Source: Thermococcus sp. M39 (lineage in GTDB: Archaea > Methanobacteriota_B > Thermococci > Thermococcales > Thermococcaceae). From it: a stretch of DNA of 64,000 bases. The notes below the pieces were generated by a model. It made no database searches. It saw only the letters and a list, made by a program, of their open reading frames with translations, and had not been told where the DNA came from. Where the stretch lies: NCBI RefSeq assembly GCF_012027325.1, contig NZ_SNUG01000004.1, positions 101,338-165,337 on the forward strand. The letters are read 5' to 3'. The stretch's first letter is position 1. Every line of letters begins with the position of its first letter. Below are positions 53,195-61,973 of this stretch, in pieces. Both the position numbers and the translations under genes were made by a program.

Positions 53195-53953
53195 ATGAGG
53201 GTGAGAACACTTTATGACGAGTTGGATGAAGTTATGGGGGGAGGACTATCACAAGGGTCGACAATGGCGATATTATACGACACTTATTCGTTTGCTCAGT
53301 ATTTTGCGTTACATATTCTTGCAAAGAGAATTAAAAGTGGCGATCTTGGTGTATTGTCTAACTATAGTTATCCTCTTGGTAGATTGATCAGAGGGGCACA
53401 ATTTGCAGGTTTAGACATTGTTTATGAAGGGAAGAAGGGTAATGTCGTGATTATTGACTACTTCTCTTCAAGATATGGCGTTCTTCCTAGGTATCCGTTT
53501 GTGTATACTTTGCCAGGTCATGTGGGAGAAGAAACTATTAATCCTAAGACATTCCTTATTTATCAGGAGAAGGTCTTGCCGAATCTTGGAGATAGAGTGT
53601 TATTCAGGGTTATTTACACTTTGGATGGGTTAGCATTTTTCTTTGGGGAGAATACGGCACTAAAGTTGCTGTACTCTGATTTGGCGAAATTTATGGAAAT
53701 GTTTCCAAAATCAGTGACCCTACTTCTGGTTAATAAAGATGCAGTATCCAAGCATTTCGTTGCCAGAGTTGTTGATATCAGTGATTATGTGATTGACTTC
53801 AGGAGTCAGGTAACTAAGAAGGGAATAATTGAAGATGTAGTGATAACTAAAGCCCTGACTCCAGAGTTCAGCCCGGAGATATTTGAGTTTCTTGTTGGAG
53901 AGACGAAGGAAGAAGCAGGGGACAAATTCTCATTTAAAAAAGTGAGCGAATAA
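53195..53953 (+). CDS. RecA/KaiC-fold protein lacking Walker A (DUF257-like)
   Basis: 252 residues. Starts like a KaiC domain (LYDELDEVMGGGLSQGSTMAIL) but the P-loop Gly-Lys-Thr is replaced by YDTYSFAQ, so ATP binding is unlikely. Alternating strands follow (NVVIIDYFSSRYG; RVLFRVIYTLDGLAFFFG; SVTLLLVNKDAVS). Belongs with the 25650 and 58164 proteins by pattern. ATG 53195 after GAGAGGTGATGTGT; a frame from 53063 would cover the TATA-like TTTTTTTATTTT near 53140. Confidence 0.65.
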   Translation: MRVRTLYDELDEVMGGGLSQGSTMAILYDTYSFAQYFALHILAKRIKSGDLGVLSNYSYPLGRLIRGAQFAGLDIVYEGKKGNVVIIDYFSSRYGVLPRYPFVYTLPGHVGEETINPKTFLIYQEKVLPNLGDRVLFRVIYTLDGLAFFFGENTALKLLYSDLAKFMEMFPKSVTLLLVNKDAVSKHFVARVVDISDYVIDFRSQVTKKGIIEDVVITKALTPEFSPEIFEFLVGETKEEAGDKFSFKKVSE

Positions 53954-54068
53954 CTGTTTTAATAAATCATTCAGCCGAAAACTAGCAAAAACATAATAAA
54001 GACGCACAAACAAGCTGTAACTTTAGTAGAAGTTGCTAAAATCATGTTTCCCATTTTGACCTTTCATA

Positions 54069-54533
54069 CTATCCTTGTAGCCTTTTATGTTCCCGTAAAT
54101 ACTTTTCAAATCTCCTAAGAATATCCATCTGACTCCATGTTTCAACTGCTGAAGGCTTAAGTGAACGAACCTTCACGAGAGCATCCCTTAAGTTTAAGCC
54201 TTTGGAGTACATGAGGTAAGCCACAGCGATGGTTCCGCTCCTTCCACTTCCCCCAAAGCAGTGAATAAGAACTTTCTTACTTTCCTTAACTTTTTCGTCA
54301 ATCCATTTGACGATTTCAATTAGTTGTTCCAACGTAGGAGCTGAAAAGTCCTCAATTGGGCTGTAAAGGACTTCCACACCGTGCTTTTTCCAATCTTCCA
54401 AGTTGTATGAAAGCTCATATTCATAGGTCAGCACTACAACGGCTTGAAACTCTTTCACAAGCTCTGGAATGTCCTCAGGATATGGCATTGGGGAGAATGC
54501 AACTTTGTCAGTTATGAACTTTGGAATCACCAT
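54069..54533 (-). CDS. Dual-specificity protein phosphatase
   Basis: 154 residues. The CX5R active site is IHCFGGSGRSGTIAVAYLM (around residues 94-112), the general acid is likely Asp in SPIEDFSAPT (around 70), and the fold ends in DILRRFEKYLREH. Removes phosphate from tyrosine/serine or small substrates. ATG 54533 follows GGGGAGTAAC; a frame from 54563 lacks an SD. Divergent from the next gene. Confidence 0.9.
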   Translation of the reverse strand: MVIPKFITDKVAFSPMPYPEDIPELVKEFQAVVVLTYEYELSYNLEDWKKHGVEVLYSPIEDFSAPTLEQLIEIVKWIDEKVKESKKVLIHCFGGSGRSGTIAVAYLMYSKGLNLRDALVKVRSLKPSAVETWSQMDILRRFEKYLREHKRLQG

Positions 54534-54604
54534 TGTTACTCCCCTTTTTATTATACTAGACACTGTTATAAACTCTTCCCATGATTAAAAAGTAGGTGGG
54601 ATCC

Positions 54605-56191
54605 GTGAAGAGGGAAGAATTTGGAACAGGTCTCATACTCTTAATTTTTGCAGCTTTATTCTGGTTTTTCCGCCCCTGGTTTCATGGGATTGTTATGAGT
54701 CTTTACAAAAACCCCTCGTTGATTTACATGATTGTTGCATTTTTCATGCTTTTGGTATATGGTATCAAAGCGAAGGTAGTGCCCACTAGAAGGAACCTCT
54801 TGATAACTAGAATCTTTATCGTGCTGTTGATACTGTTCTTTGGATTCTCAATTTTAGCAAATGCTTTCTCGAACACTGCCTTGTATAGGGAATACCATCC
54901 AATGCAAGTCTCAAACGAGCTTGAGCTTTCCAGTAGCAAAATAAGAATCCTTCCAAAGTTTACTGCCTACAGATACGCTGTTGATACTATCGAGTATGCA
55001 CGATATACTCTTGGAGCTTCCCACTTAACAATAAGAGACGGTACACCGGTTTGGGGCTTTTTCATAATTCCAGATGGTGCATGGAACGCTATAAGACTCA
55101 AAGACAAAGGAGTCCTCTTTGTTGATATGAATACAACTCAAGCAAGGATACAGAGAATTGAACAGGAACTTCAAGTGGGTCCAGGAATGCAGATTTTCGA
55201 TAATCTTGAGTGGGTTCTCTACAAAAAGCACTACCTAATTGATCTTGACGTTCCTAGGGCACTATACTACAATGACAAGCTCTACATAGTTGTTCCTTAC
55301 ATCTCCTACAAATTCCGCGTTTTTTACACGGTGCCTAAGTGGGGTGGAGTTTTGATAGTAGATGAAGAGGGCAATGTTGAGGATTTGAGCCCAGAGGAAG
55401 CGCTGAAGGATGAGAGACTGAGGAACTTCCCAATCTTCCCGGAAAGTCTCACGAGGAAGATTGTAAACGCTCAGAATTACTGGAAGGAGAGCGCTTTTGC
55501 AAACATAAAGAATCTCTGGCTTCATCACGAGAACCAGATAGAGCTTATAGACGTCAGCAACCAGGGAAATAGACAGCCCTTCTTGGTGATAGCGAACGAT
55601 GGGAAGGAATATTGGATGGTAGCAGTTGAGCCGTACGGAAAGGCCCACGGACTAGCGGCGATTTACCTGATTGATGCACAGAACGGGGAAATGAGTCAGG
55701 TCAAGTTTGAGACACCCCTAACAGAACCAGTTAAGGCAATTGACTACATCAAGAAAGCCCTACCAACTTTTGACTGGAGCCAATTCATGGCAGTTGAACC
55801 AATTCCTGTCTTTCTGAATGGTGAGCTGTGGTGGAGAGTAGCTATAATCCCGAAGAGCGGTTCCGGAGTCGCGAAGATAGCCTTCGTAAATGCCGAGACG
55901 AAAGAGGTCAAAATCTTTGAGAGTGAGGAAGACGTGAGGGCTTTCCTTCTCTATGGACAGGTCGGGGCAAAAGTTCAGGAAATCAGCGGCATTGTTAGGG
56001 GAATCTACTCATACATTAAGGACGGCAACACTCACTGGATTATCTTGATCGGCAATCAGACTATCTACCTAAGTGCAAACGAGCTAAGCGATGAGTTAAT
56101 TTACAAAGTTCTGATTCTGAAAGAGGGAGAAAAAGTCAGGATAAAGCTAAGCGAAGGAAGGATCGTTGAAATTGAGGTTAAGGAGAGGTAA
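54605..56191 (+). CDS. Conserved membrane protein with large outside domain
   Basis: 528 residues. Three N-terminal membrane helices (GLILLIFAALFWFF; SLIYMIVAFFMLLVYGI; IFIVLLILFFGFSILANAF) precede a beta-rich domain of about 400 residues containing two similar internal stretches (FLVIANDGKEYWMVAVEPYG and VFLNGELWWRVAIIPKSGSG), a sign of an internal duplication. Function unknown. Start is GTG 54605 after AGGTGGGATCC. Confidence 0.65.
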   Translation: MKREEFGTGLILLIFAALFWFFRPWFHGIVMSLYKNPSLIYMIVAFFMLLVYGIKAKVVPTRRNLLITRIFIVLLILFFGFSILANAFSNTALYREYHPMQVSNELELSSSKIRILPKFTAYRYAVDTIEYARYTLGASHLTIRDGTPVWGFFIIPDGAWNAIRLKDKGVLFVDMNTTQARIQRIEQELQVGPGMQIFDNLEWVLYKKHYLIDLDVPRALYYNDKLYIVVPYISYKFRVFYTVPKWGGVLIVDEEGNVEDLSPEEALKDERLRNFPIFPESLTRKIVNAQNYWKESAFANIKNLWLHHENQIELIDVSNQGNRQPFLVIANDGKEYWMVAVEPYGKAHGLAAIYLIDAQNGEMSQVKFETPLTEPVKAIDYIKKALPTFDWSQFMAVEPIPVFLNGELWWRVAIIPKSGSGVAKIAFVNAETKEVKIFESEEDVRAFLLYGQVGAKVQEISGIVRGIYSYIKDGNTHWIILIGNQTIYLSANELSDELIYKVLILKEGEKVRIKLSEGRIVEIEVKER

Positions 56192-56212
56192 GTCCGGTTT
56201 ATCTTTTTAAAT

Positions 56213-56902
56213 TTATACTCTCATTCTCCAAAAATACACTAGTAGAATTACGACAATCGAAATTGCAAATGCAATCATTGTAGGGATTCTCACGCTTGCT
56301 GGGGAATAAACTGTGAAGGTAAACATCTCCAGAAGGTAAATTGGAGGACCGAGTTTTAGAAGTTTGCTTTCAATCTGAATGTTTGAAAAACGCTCATACA
56401 GATAGAAAAATACTAACGATACCAAAAACCAGCCTAAATAGTTCGTCCAAGGGATGCCGAACCAGTTCAAGCTTGTCGTTGTTTTCCAGACCCAGGCTTT
56501 CCATGATGTCATTATTGGGTCAACTGAGAGGTCTATAACTACCATCAGCAAAGCAGCAAAAAGAATTCTTTTAATAGAATTCCTAAAGAAACAGCTTGCT
56601 GTTAGATACGCAACAGCTCCAAAAATTCCCCATGCAAATGGAACAGACAGCCCAACACCAAAAATCTGAGGTTTTAAATTTACATACTCATAACATCCAA
56701 ATGGGAGACACGAATGTGTGCCGAGGAGCTCAGCTGAAAACCCAACTATGAATGCCCAGAGGAGAAGCTTTGGCAAGGACTTCCATGCTCTCCGTGAAAG
56801 AATGATGAATGCCAAGAAGTATAAAAGCAGATAAATCGGCGACTTCTTCAAGATATTTGCGAGCACGATAAGTGTAAGGGTAGTTTTGATGTCATTTTTC
56901 AT
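56213..56902 (-). CDS. DUF422 carotenoid-biosynthesis-type membrane protein
   Basis: 229 residues, six or seven membrane helices. ELLGTHSCLPFGCYEY (around residues 58-73) and VIDLSVDPIMTSWKAWVW are marks of the CruF/bisanhydrobacterioruberin-hydratase-like family. Thermococcales are not known for carotenoids, so the true substrate may be another isoprenoid. ATG 56902 lies about 28 bases from the TATA box, so the mRNA is probably leaderless; the ATG at 56920 is too close to the box. Confidence 0.7.
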   Translation of the reverse strand: MKNDIKTTLTLIVLANILKKSPIYLLLYFLAFIILSRRAWKSLPKLLLWAFIVGFSAELLGTHSCLPFGCYEYVNLKPQIFGVGLSVPFAWGIFGAVAYLTASCFFRNSIKRILFAALLMVVIDLSVDPIMTSWKAWVWKTTTSLNWFGIPWTNYLGWFLVSLVFFYLYERFSNIQIESKLLKLGPPIYLLEMFTFTVYSPASVRIPTMIAFAISIVVILLVYFWRMRV

Positions 56903-56925
56903 ATTCAGAACATTCCGCATTTGAT

Positions 56926-56935
56926 GATATAATCT
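56926..56935 (-). promoter_or_regulatory. TATA box of the DUF422 gene
   Basis: AGATTATATC on the minus strand. Just upstream of it on the same strand, 56949-57035 encodes GILIGLALLGITDLSRK followed by a basic tail and TGA, which looks like the last membrane helix of a lost gene. Confidence 0.4.
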
Positions 56936-57114
56936 TATTGTTCAAATTTGTGAACCAATTTTCTTTCTTTTTCTGATTTTTCTCGACAAATCTGTTATTC
57001 CCAATAAGGCAAGTCCAATCAAGATACCGATGTAATTTTTACATTAAGTTGTGAGTACACAAGAGCACCGTTATCGTTTTATCTTTATCTCCTATAACAG
57101 TCTATGGTGGTGTA

Positions 57115-57678
57115 ATGAAAGTCTTAGAACTGGCAAAGAGAAGGAAAACCGTTAGAAAGTTCCTCTCAGAAAAGCCTCCTCTTAGCGATGTCATGAGGGC
57201 GATAGAGGCTGCAAAAGAAGCCCCTTCTGGCATGAATGCTCAACCGTGGCACTTTGTTGTCATTGATGATGATTGGCTTAAGGGGAGGATAAGGGGACTT
57301 TGCGAGATTGAGGAAAGAAAGTTCTATGAAAAGGTCAGCGGGAAACTTGGGGAGTGGCTTAAGGAGAAGGGATTTTCGCCAGAGAAGCCGTTTCTGAGTG
57401 AAGCACCTTATCTGGTGCTCGTCTTCGGTTATACCAAAGCTCCATATTGGCTACAATCAACGTGGATCGCTGTGGGTTACTTTCTTCTTGCCCTAGAGGA
57501 GCTCGGTTTGGGAACTGTAACTTACACACCACCAAATCCGAGGGCTGTGGAAAAACTCCTCAACGCTCCTAAAGACTACAAACTCCAAGTCATCCTTCCA
57601 GTTGGCTATCCTGCAGATCCCAAGCCAAAGTACGAGAGAAAGAAGCTGGAAGAAGTTGTCAGCTTCAATAGATTTTAG
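57115..57678 (+). CDS. Nitroreductase-family protein
   Basis: 187 residues. FMN-binding marks RRKTVRKFLSEKPP at the start, EAPSGMNAQPWHFVVI, and a late LGLGTVTYTPPN with the usual ILPVGYPADPKPKYERK end. Likely NAD(P)H-dependent flavin oxidoreductase. SD GGTGGTGTA; promoter near 57085. The next 170 bases hold no recognisable gene. Confidence 0.88.
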   Translation: MKVLELAKRRKTVRKFLSEKPPLSDVMRAIEAAKEAPSGMNAQPWHFVVIDDDWLKGRIRGLCEIEERKFYEKVSGKLGEWLKEKGFSPEKPFLSEAPYLVLVFGYTKAPYWLQSTWIAVGYFLLALEELGLGTVTYTPPNPRAVEKLLNAPKDYKLQVILPVGYPADPKPKYERKKLEEVVSFNRF

Positions 57679-57849
57679 AGGGGAATACGGAACAGATACA
57701 GATGAAGCTGACTCCTGATTTTGAGATGGAAGAGCTGAAAGGAAAAGCACGACACAAGCTCTTGTTAAATCGAGGCTTGGAGATCTTCGAGTGCAATATC
57801 GGATTTTCTCAGAGGATTATGCTCACTTACTTAAATTACAGCTTTCTGA
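57679..57849. other. Unassigned DNA between nitroreductase and MFS remnant
   Basis: A short frame from ATG 57702 runs into the MFS remnant in the wrong phase, with no SD and no recognisable motif. I see nothing convincing here; it is probably decayed coding DNA. Confidence 0.4.
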
Positions 57850-58134
57850 CTTGTATTCTCCTTTGGAAAAGGCTGGATCCTTGCCTTAGCTTATTTGGCA
57901 TGGAAATCCTTTGGAATGGTCGGTTTTGCTGCTTTGCCTTTGCTAATTGAAAGATACTTTAAAGATATGAAAGCTTCAGCTTTTGGAACAATTAGCGCAG
58001 TATCAACACTAATTTCAATTCCGGCACCATCTTTTGGTGGGTTTTTACTGGGCTTTGGAACTGAGGTGCCTTTTGTGTTTAAAGTGTTTACAAACTCATT
58101 CTGTTTTAGTTTGTCAAAACTTCTTCCAAAATAA
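57850..58134 (+). pseudogene. C-terminal fragment of an MFS transporter
   Basis: In one frame bounded by TGA at 57847 and TAA at 58132, the translation reads GKGWILALAYLAWKSFGMVG, then LLIERYFKDMKASAFGTISA and APSFGGFLLGF: the last four or so helices of an MFS protein, without start or N-terminal half. The 5' part is missing, so it is a remnant. Whether it derives from the same family as the broken gene at 62504 cannot be told without alignment. Confidence 0.65.
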
Positions 58135-58163
58135 GCATCATAAAAAATCAAAGCAGGGTCAAA

Positions 58164-58838
58164 CTAAAGCTTGATTTTAAATCCTTCTAACTCAGCGTTA
58201 ATGGCTTTTACGACCTTAACATAAACATATGGCTCAATATCTTCTTCTTTCCTCGCTCGCACTACTTTTATTACAGTGGTTGCCAGCTCTTCCAGGAGAG
58301 GTATTAGATAGCAGGAGCTGTTTTCTAAGACATCCACATTTACAAAGTAAAACGCAGTTCTTCTTTGAGTTCCTGTGTATCTAATGAGCAAGTCAATAAC
58401 CATAAGGCCCTCAAACTTTGATTCAGCAAGCAGCAACAGCTTAGAGAGTCCCAATACGATAACAATGCTGTTCTCATATTTAATTTCTGAGAGATGTGAG
58501 TCATAAATCCGCTCGAAGTCTTTGAGAAGTTTTGGGAAATCAGTGGCAGGTAGTCTGGCGAGTATATTTCCTACGTTCAATCGCCCACCCACCTTGATAA
58601 CCTTAGCATTATCAACAATACTCGTGTCGAGTCCTGCAAGGGCTATCTGGGTCTTATACAGATAAAGTGTATCAAGAACATCAATAATAACAATGTGATA
58701 GTCCTTTTCTTTAGCCCAGCTAATTAAATAGTAAAATCCTTTGTAAGGAAGCACTAATGAGTCATATTCTGCCAGAACACTCTCCCCTGAAACAATAGAT
58801 TCCCAGAGTCTGGCAAGTTCTTTAATTTCATTCTCCAT
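58164..58838 (-). CDS. DUF257 family protein
   Basis: 224 residues with RecA-like order of strands (YHIVIIDVLDTLYLYKTQ; SIVIVLGLSKLLLLAESK; TAFYFVNVDVLE) and no Walker A motif. Known only from Thermococcales; function unknown. Start ATG 58838 after GGTGATATCC. Stands alone between an MFS remnant and a decayed region. Confidence 0.7.
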   Translation of the reverse strand: MENEIKELARLWESIVSGESVLAEYDSLVLPYKGFYYLISWAKEKDYHIVIIDVLDTLYLYKTQIALAGLDTSIVDNAKVIKVGGRLNVGNILARLPATDFPKLLKDFERIYDSHLSEIKYENSIVIVLGLSKLLLLAESKFEGLMVIDLLIRYTGTQRRTAFYFVNVDVLENSSCYLIPLLEELATTVIKVVRARKEEDIEPYVYVKVVKAINAELEGFKIKL

Positions 58839-58850
58839 GGATATCACCAT

Positions 58851-59183
58851 TATACTTTGTGCTGTCTTCGGGCTTATTACTTTTTTTTTAAGATGTAGAT
58901 AGAAATGTTTGGGATTGAGAGGTGTTTAAGAACGAGCGTCTCTTTCATATAGCAGATTTTAAACGATAAATAGCGAAAATCTGCCTTTATCAATCTAGTT
59001 CATAAATCCCCTTATGCAGACCTCTAAGCTTGTAGTAAACATAAGCAATAAGTATCTGGGTGGTAGTATAGGAGAGGAATAGGGATAACTTTTCTGTCAA
59101 TAGCTAAAATCACAAAGCCCATCTCTTCTAACTAGTCCAAAAGAGTTTTAAAACTTTTTCGCGTAGTAATTTTGGGTGAAGTT
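58851..59183. other. Intergenic region with inverted repeat and gene remnant
   Basis: Contains an inverted repeat GCAGATTTT...AAAATCTGC (58952-58960 and 58976-58984, 15-base loop). On the minus strand, a C-terminal coding remnant ends at TGA 58990-58992 with ILIAYVYYKLRGLHKGIYEL, and a frame-shifted stretch GFVILAIDRKVIPIPLL lies just upstream of it: probably a dead membrane protein gene. The promoter of the methyltransferase gene (GAGTTTTAAAACT) is near 59143. Confidence 0.45.
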
Positions 59184-59897
59184 ATGTTTAAGAACCTTGG
59201 AGAGACTTTTGAGCCAACATATAAGGAAAAGCTCTGGATGTATGATCCAAGAACTGAAATTGGGAAAAAGAGAATGAAGAAGCAGAAAGAACTGCTCGAA
59301 AGATTTCTCCCCATCAAAAGCGGTAAGGCTTTGGATATCGGCTGTGGCATGGGGATTTCATCATTTGCTCTTGAAGAGCTGGGACTTAAAGTCATTGGAA
59401 TCGATGTCCAAGAAGAGCTCGTGGAAGAGGCAAAGAAAATCGCGGAAGAGCTTGGCTATAAAGCAGAGTTTAGAGTTATGGATGCTAGAAAACTCGATGT
59501 TTCAGATGAGAGCTTTGATTTAGTTGCACTTTTAGGTAATCCTCTTCCTCATTTAAGCATCTATGACTTTGATAAAATTGTTCAAGAAGCTTTCAGAGTG
59601 CTTAAGCCTAATGGAATTCTCTTTCTCGAGTATGCAGACTGGGTCAGACTTCTGCATGATGGCTATAAGCATGTGCTTGTTGAAGACCCATTCGTTTCTT
59701 TCCATGTTTCTTTCAATACAGTAAAAGGTCAAGTAGAGCGGCTTTTCATCAACCTTGAGAAGGGCTACTTCTTCAGAGTAAAAATTAACGTCTGGGCACC
59801 GTGGATTGTAGAATTCATTCTTAGAAAAGCTGGGTTTAAAGTGGAGACGCACTATCTGGGGACGTTTAGTGTTGTAACTGTGGGGGTTAAACCATGA
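59184..59897 (+). CDS. Class I SAM-dependent methyltransferase
   Basis: 237 residues. Motif I ALDIGCGMGISSFALEELG (around residues 46-64), acidic loop VIGIDVQEELV, motif II RVMDARKLDVSDESFDLVALLG, and LKPNGILFLEYADW. Substrate unknown; the family methylates small molecules or RNA. ATG 59184 after GGGTGAAGTT. It overlaps the next small membrane gene by ATGA. Confidence 0.85.
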   Translation: MFKNLGETFEPTYKEKLWMYDPRTEIGKKRMKKQKELLERFLPIKSGKALDIGCGMGISSFALEELGLKVIGIDVQEELVEEAKKIAEELGYKAEFRVMDARKLDVSDESFDLVALLGNPLPHLSIYDFDKIVQEAFRVLKPNGILFLEYADWVRLLHDGYKHVLVEDPFVSFHVSFNTVKGQVERLFINLEKGYFFRVKINVWAPWIVEFILRKAGFKVETHYLGTFSVVTVGVKP

Positions 59898-60214
59898 GGA
59901 TCTACACCTTTGGAAAAGAAACCGTTCCAGTAGCTGGAGTATCTATGGAAGACGGCATTTTGATCATTGGGAGCGTGAGGAATGAGAACTACAAGATTAT
60001 GCTCCTAAACCTGATTATTGGAATGAACGCGCTTCAGGCTCTTGGGCTTGCTCTCTATATGGGCAGTGTTGTCTTGGCGATGTACTATGTGGCATACCAC
60101 ACTGGAAGTCTGAAAGTTCCGATAATCGCCTGGATGCTCCTAATGGTCGCTTAGGGTGGCATAAATGTGGCCATCATCCTAAGAGACGAGAAAGTTCTCT
60201 CGGGTGCTCCTTAG
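59894..60214 (+). pseudogene. Small membrane protein gene with in-frame TAG
   Basis: ATG overlaps the methyltransferase stop. The frame (RIYTFGKETVPVAGVSMEDG; NLIIGMNALQALGLALYMGS; IIAWMLLMVA) stops at TAG 60152. It continues in the same frame as GGINVAIILRDEKVLSGAP to a second TAG at 60212. Change of TAG to TTG would give a smooth 106-residue protein, so a single nonsense mutation is likely. The first 86 residues could still be made. Confidence 0.5.
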
Positions 60215-60265
60215 AAAAGATTTTGAGAAAAGCTGAAAGTTGTCTCAGAAGAGGAGGGTTAAGAA

Positions 60266-60451
60266 ATGAAGAGGATATGGATTGCTGTGCTCATACTTTG
60301 GCTGTTTGCTCCTTTATTTTGTTATTTTGGGAGTATATTCCTGAGAATGTCAAAATATCAATGGCTTTAGCTTAATCCTTATCTAATCATCTTCGGAGGA
60401 GTCTTAGCTGGGTGGATTGCTAGGAGACGAGTAAAAAGGAGGAATGAATAG
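60266..60451 (+). pseudogene. Small membrane protein gene with in-frame TAG
   Basis: Good SD GAGGAGGG and ATG 60266. KRIWIAVLILWLFAPLFCYF starts a signal-anchor helix; TAG at 60368 interrupts it, and the same frame goes on with LNPYLIIFGGVLAGWIARRR to TAG 60449. The halves join naturally into a 61-residue two-helix protein. Second neighbouring gene broken by one TAG. Confidence 0.55.
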
Positions 60452-60611
60452 TCATCGAAACTCTAACTTACAATATGGACGTTCCTTCTAAGCTGGGGGC
60501 GCTTTTTAGAACGGGATTACCTCAAAGACTATTTGAAAAACAAAGTCGTGGCTTTGACGGAAGAGGGCTTCCATTGAAGGTGCCGAGAATAATAGTGGTT
60601 GCACGAAAGGT
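60452..60611 (+). pseudogene. Decayed coding remnant
   Basis: Pieces in two frames: VIETLTYNMDVPSKLG, then one base over RFLERDYLKDYLKNKVVALT, and finally VPRIIVVARKV ending in TAA (60613). These look like the last part of one protein (perhaps a methyltransferase-like C-terminus) after frameshifts. No start visible. Confidence 0.35.
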
Positions 60612-61097
60612 TTAACTATCCGAACTTGCAGTCTTCTTATCCAAAAACTTCTTCAGCATCTTCGCTTTTTCAACCCTCCCCAGCTTGAGATAGGCCTGAT
60701 ACTCATATTCTAAATCCAAAACAGGGATTTTCATACCTTCGATTTGTACAAAGCGTTTGTACCTATTTATATCTACAGGAGGTTCCCATTCATCATTAAC
60801 TTTCTTTTGAATATCCCCCATTATCTCGACTTTGATTCCATCAATCATCAGTGCTCCAAAGTGCGAGCGGATTCTCTCACTCTCTCTGAACTTTACGGGT
60901 CTCACTACAAACTCAGAAAAGAGGTGCTCGATTTCATAAGCTCCTTCTTTGTCCGTCTGGATATCAATATCATGGGGCTCAACGGGAACTCCTTGAAGTG
61001 CAAAGCCAAGACTTCCTGTAATAACCCAATTCACATCGCTATCCTTTAACCTCTCATACAGTTTGCGCAGGACTTTGAGGTGGGTTTGAGGAATCAT
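60612..61097 (-). CDS. Nucleotidyltransferase-fold protein
   Basis: 161 residues. The GS...DxD pattern of the DNA polymerase beta-like superfamily is present: WVITGSLGFALQGVPVEPHDIDIQTD (around residues 24-49), with a third acidic residue probable in IKVEIMGD. Resembles small archaeal nucleotidyltransferases, some of which are antitoxin or resistance proteins. No HEPN partner gene is adjacent. SD weak; TATA-like near 61120. Confidence 0.7.
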   Translation of the reverse strand: MIPQTHLKVLRKLYERLKDSDVNWVITGSLGFALQGVPVEPHDIDIQTDKEGAYEIEHLFSEFVVRPVKFRESERIRSHFGALMIDGIKVEIMGDIQKKVNDEWEPPVDINRYKRFVQIEGMKIPVLDLEYEYQAYLKLGRVEKAKMLKKFLDKKTASSDS

Positions 61098-61154
61098 CTT
61101 GGCACCTCAAAGCTTTATATCCTCGAAATTCATAAAAAATGTTTGGGGATATGA

Positions 61155-61973
61155 ATGGAACCTCTTATCAGGGAAGCTAAACCCGAAGATAAGCCTTTTA
61201 TTGAGGAGATAGCCCGCTTAACATGGGAAGGTGAGGATTACCTCGCTCGAGTTTTTGAAAGCTGGCTAAAAGACGGAAACTTTTATGTCCTTGAGCTGGA
61301 AGGAAAAGTTATCGGAACGGCAAAGCTTACAATCTTACCTGACAAAGTCGGTTGGCTTGAAGGGCTTAGGATTCATCTTAACTATCAAAAGCGTGGCTTT
61401 GGAAGAGCTTTGCACAACTTTATGCTACAAAAAGGGAAGGAGCTTGCGGAGATGGGTGTAATAGATGCACTGGAGTTCTCAACTTATTTCCTCAACAAAG
61501 AGAGCATTGCTATGGCAAAAAAGGATGGGTTTAAACTTGTGAAACGCTTTTATTATATTCAAAAGCCTCTTGGCGAAAAAATCAAGCCAAAGAGGACGAA
61601 AATTGGGTCTTTAGATGAGCTCGACTATAAAGATTACATCCCCTATGGCTGGAAGTTTCTGCATAAATGCAAAGAAAGTCTTGAGTGGCTGAACAAAAAG
61701 GCAGAAATTAGAGAATACAGTGGACTTAAGTTCTTTTATGCTCCAATGCATGAGAATGAGCCCACATTTACACCTTTTAGGCTTTCTGCTGAGAGCATAG
61801 AGGCCCTTTTGCCTGCGATGAGTTTTGAAGCAGGCAAAATTGGCTATGATAGCATTGATATAATGCTTCCTGAGGAGAGAAGAGACTTGATTGAACCCCT
61901 AAAAAAGCTTGGCTTTAAGAACTGGACTGACTTTAAGGAGCCTGACGTTTTAGTGTTTAGGATGAAGCTTTAA
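61155..61973 (+). CDS. GNAT family N-acetyltransferase with extended C-terminus
   Basis: 272 residues. N-terminal GNAT domain (1-150): LIREAKPEDKPFIEEIARLTW, VIGTAKLTILPDKVGWLEGL, YQKRGFGRALHNFML (acetyl-CoA loop Q/R-x-x-G-x-G/A) and ESIAMAKKDGFKLVKRFYYIQKP. The remaining 120 residues form a second alpha/beta region, perhaps a degenerate GNAT repeat. Substrate unknown. Ends 24 bases inside the converging membrane protein gene. Confidence 0.82.
   Translation: MEPLIREAKPEDKPFIEEIARLTWEGEDYLARVFESWLKDGNFYVLELEGKVIGTAKLTILPDKVGWLEGLRIHLNYQKRGFGRALHNFMLQKGKELAEMGVIDALEFSTYFLNKESIAMAKKDGFKLVKRFYYIQKPLGEKIKPKRTKIGSLDELDYKDYIPYGWKFLHKCKESLEWLNKKAEIREYSGLKFFYAPMHENEPTFTPFRLSAESIEALLPAMSFEAGKIGYDSIDIMLPEERRDLIEPLKKLGFKNWTDFKEPDVLVFRMKL

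Noticed and set aside
60368..60370. TAG as a pyrrolysine codon
   Set aside because: No pyl genes are visible and Thermococcales are not known to use pyrrolysine; nonsense mutation is simpler.
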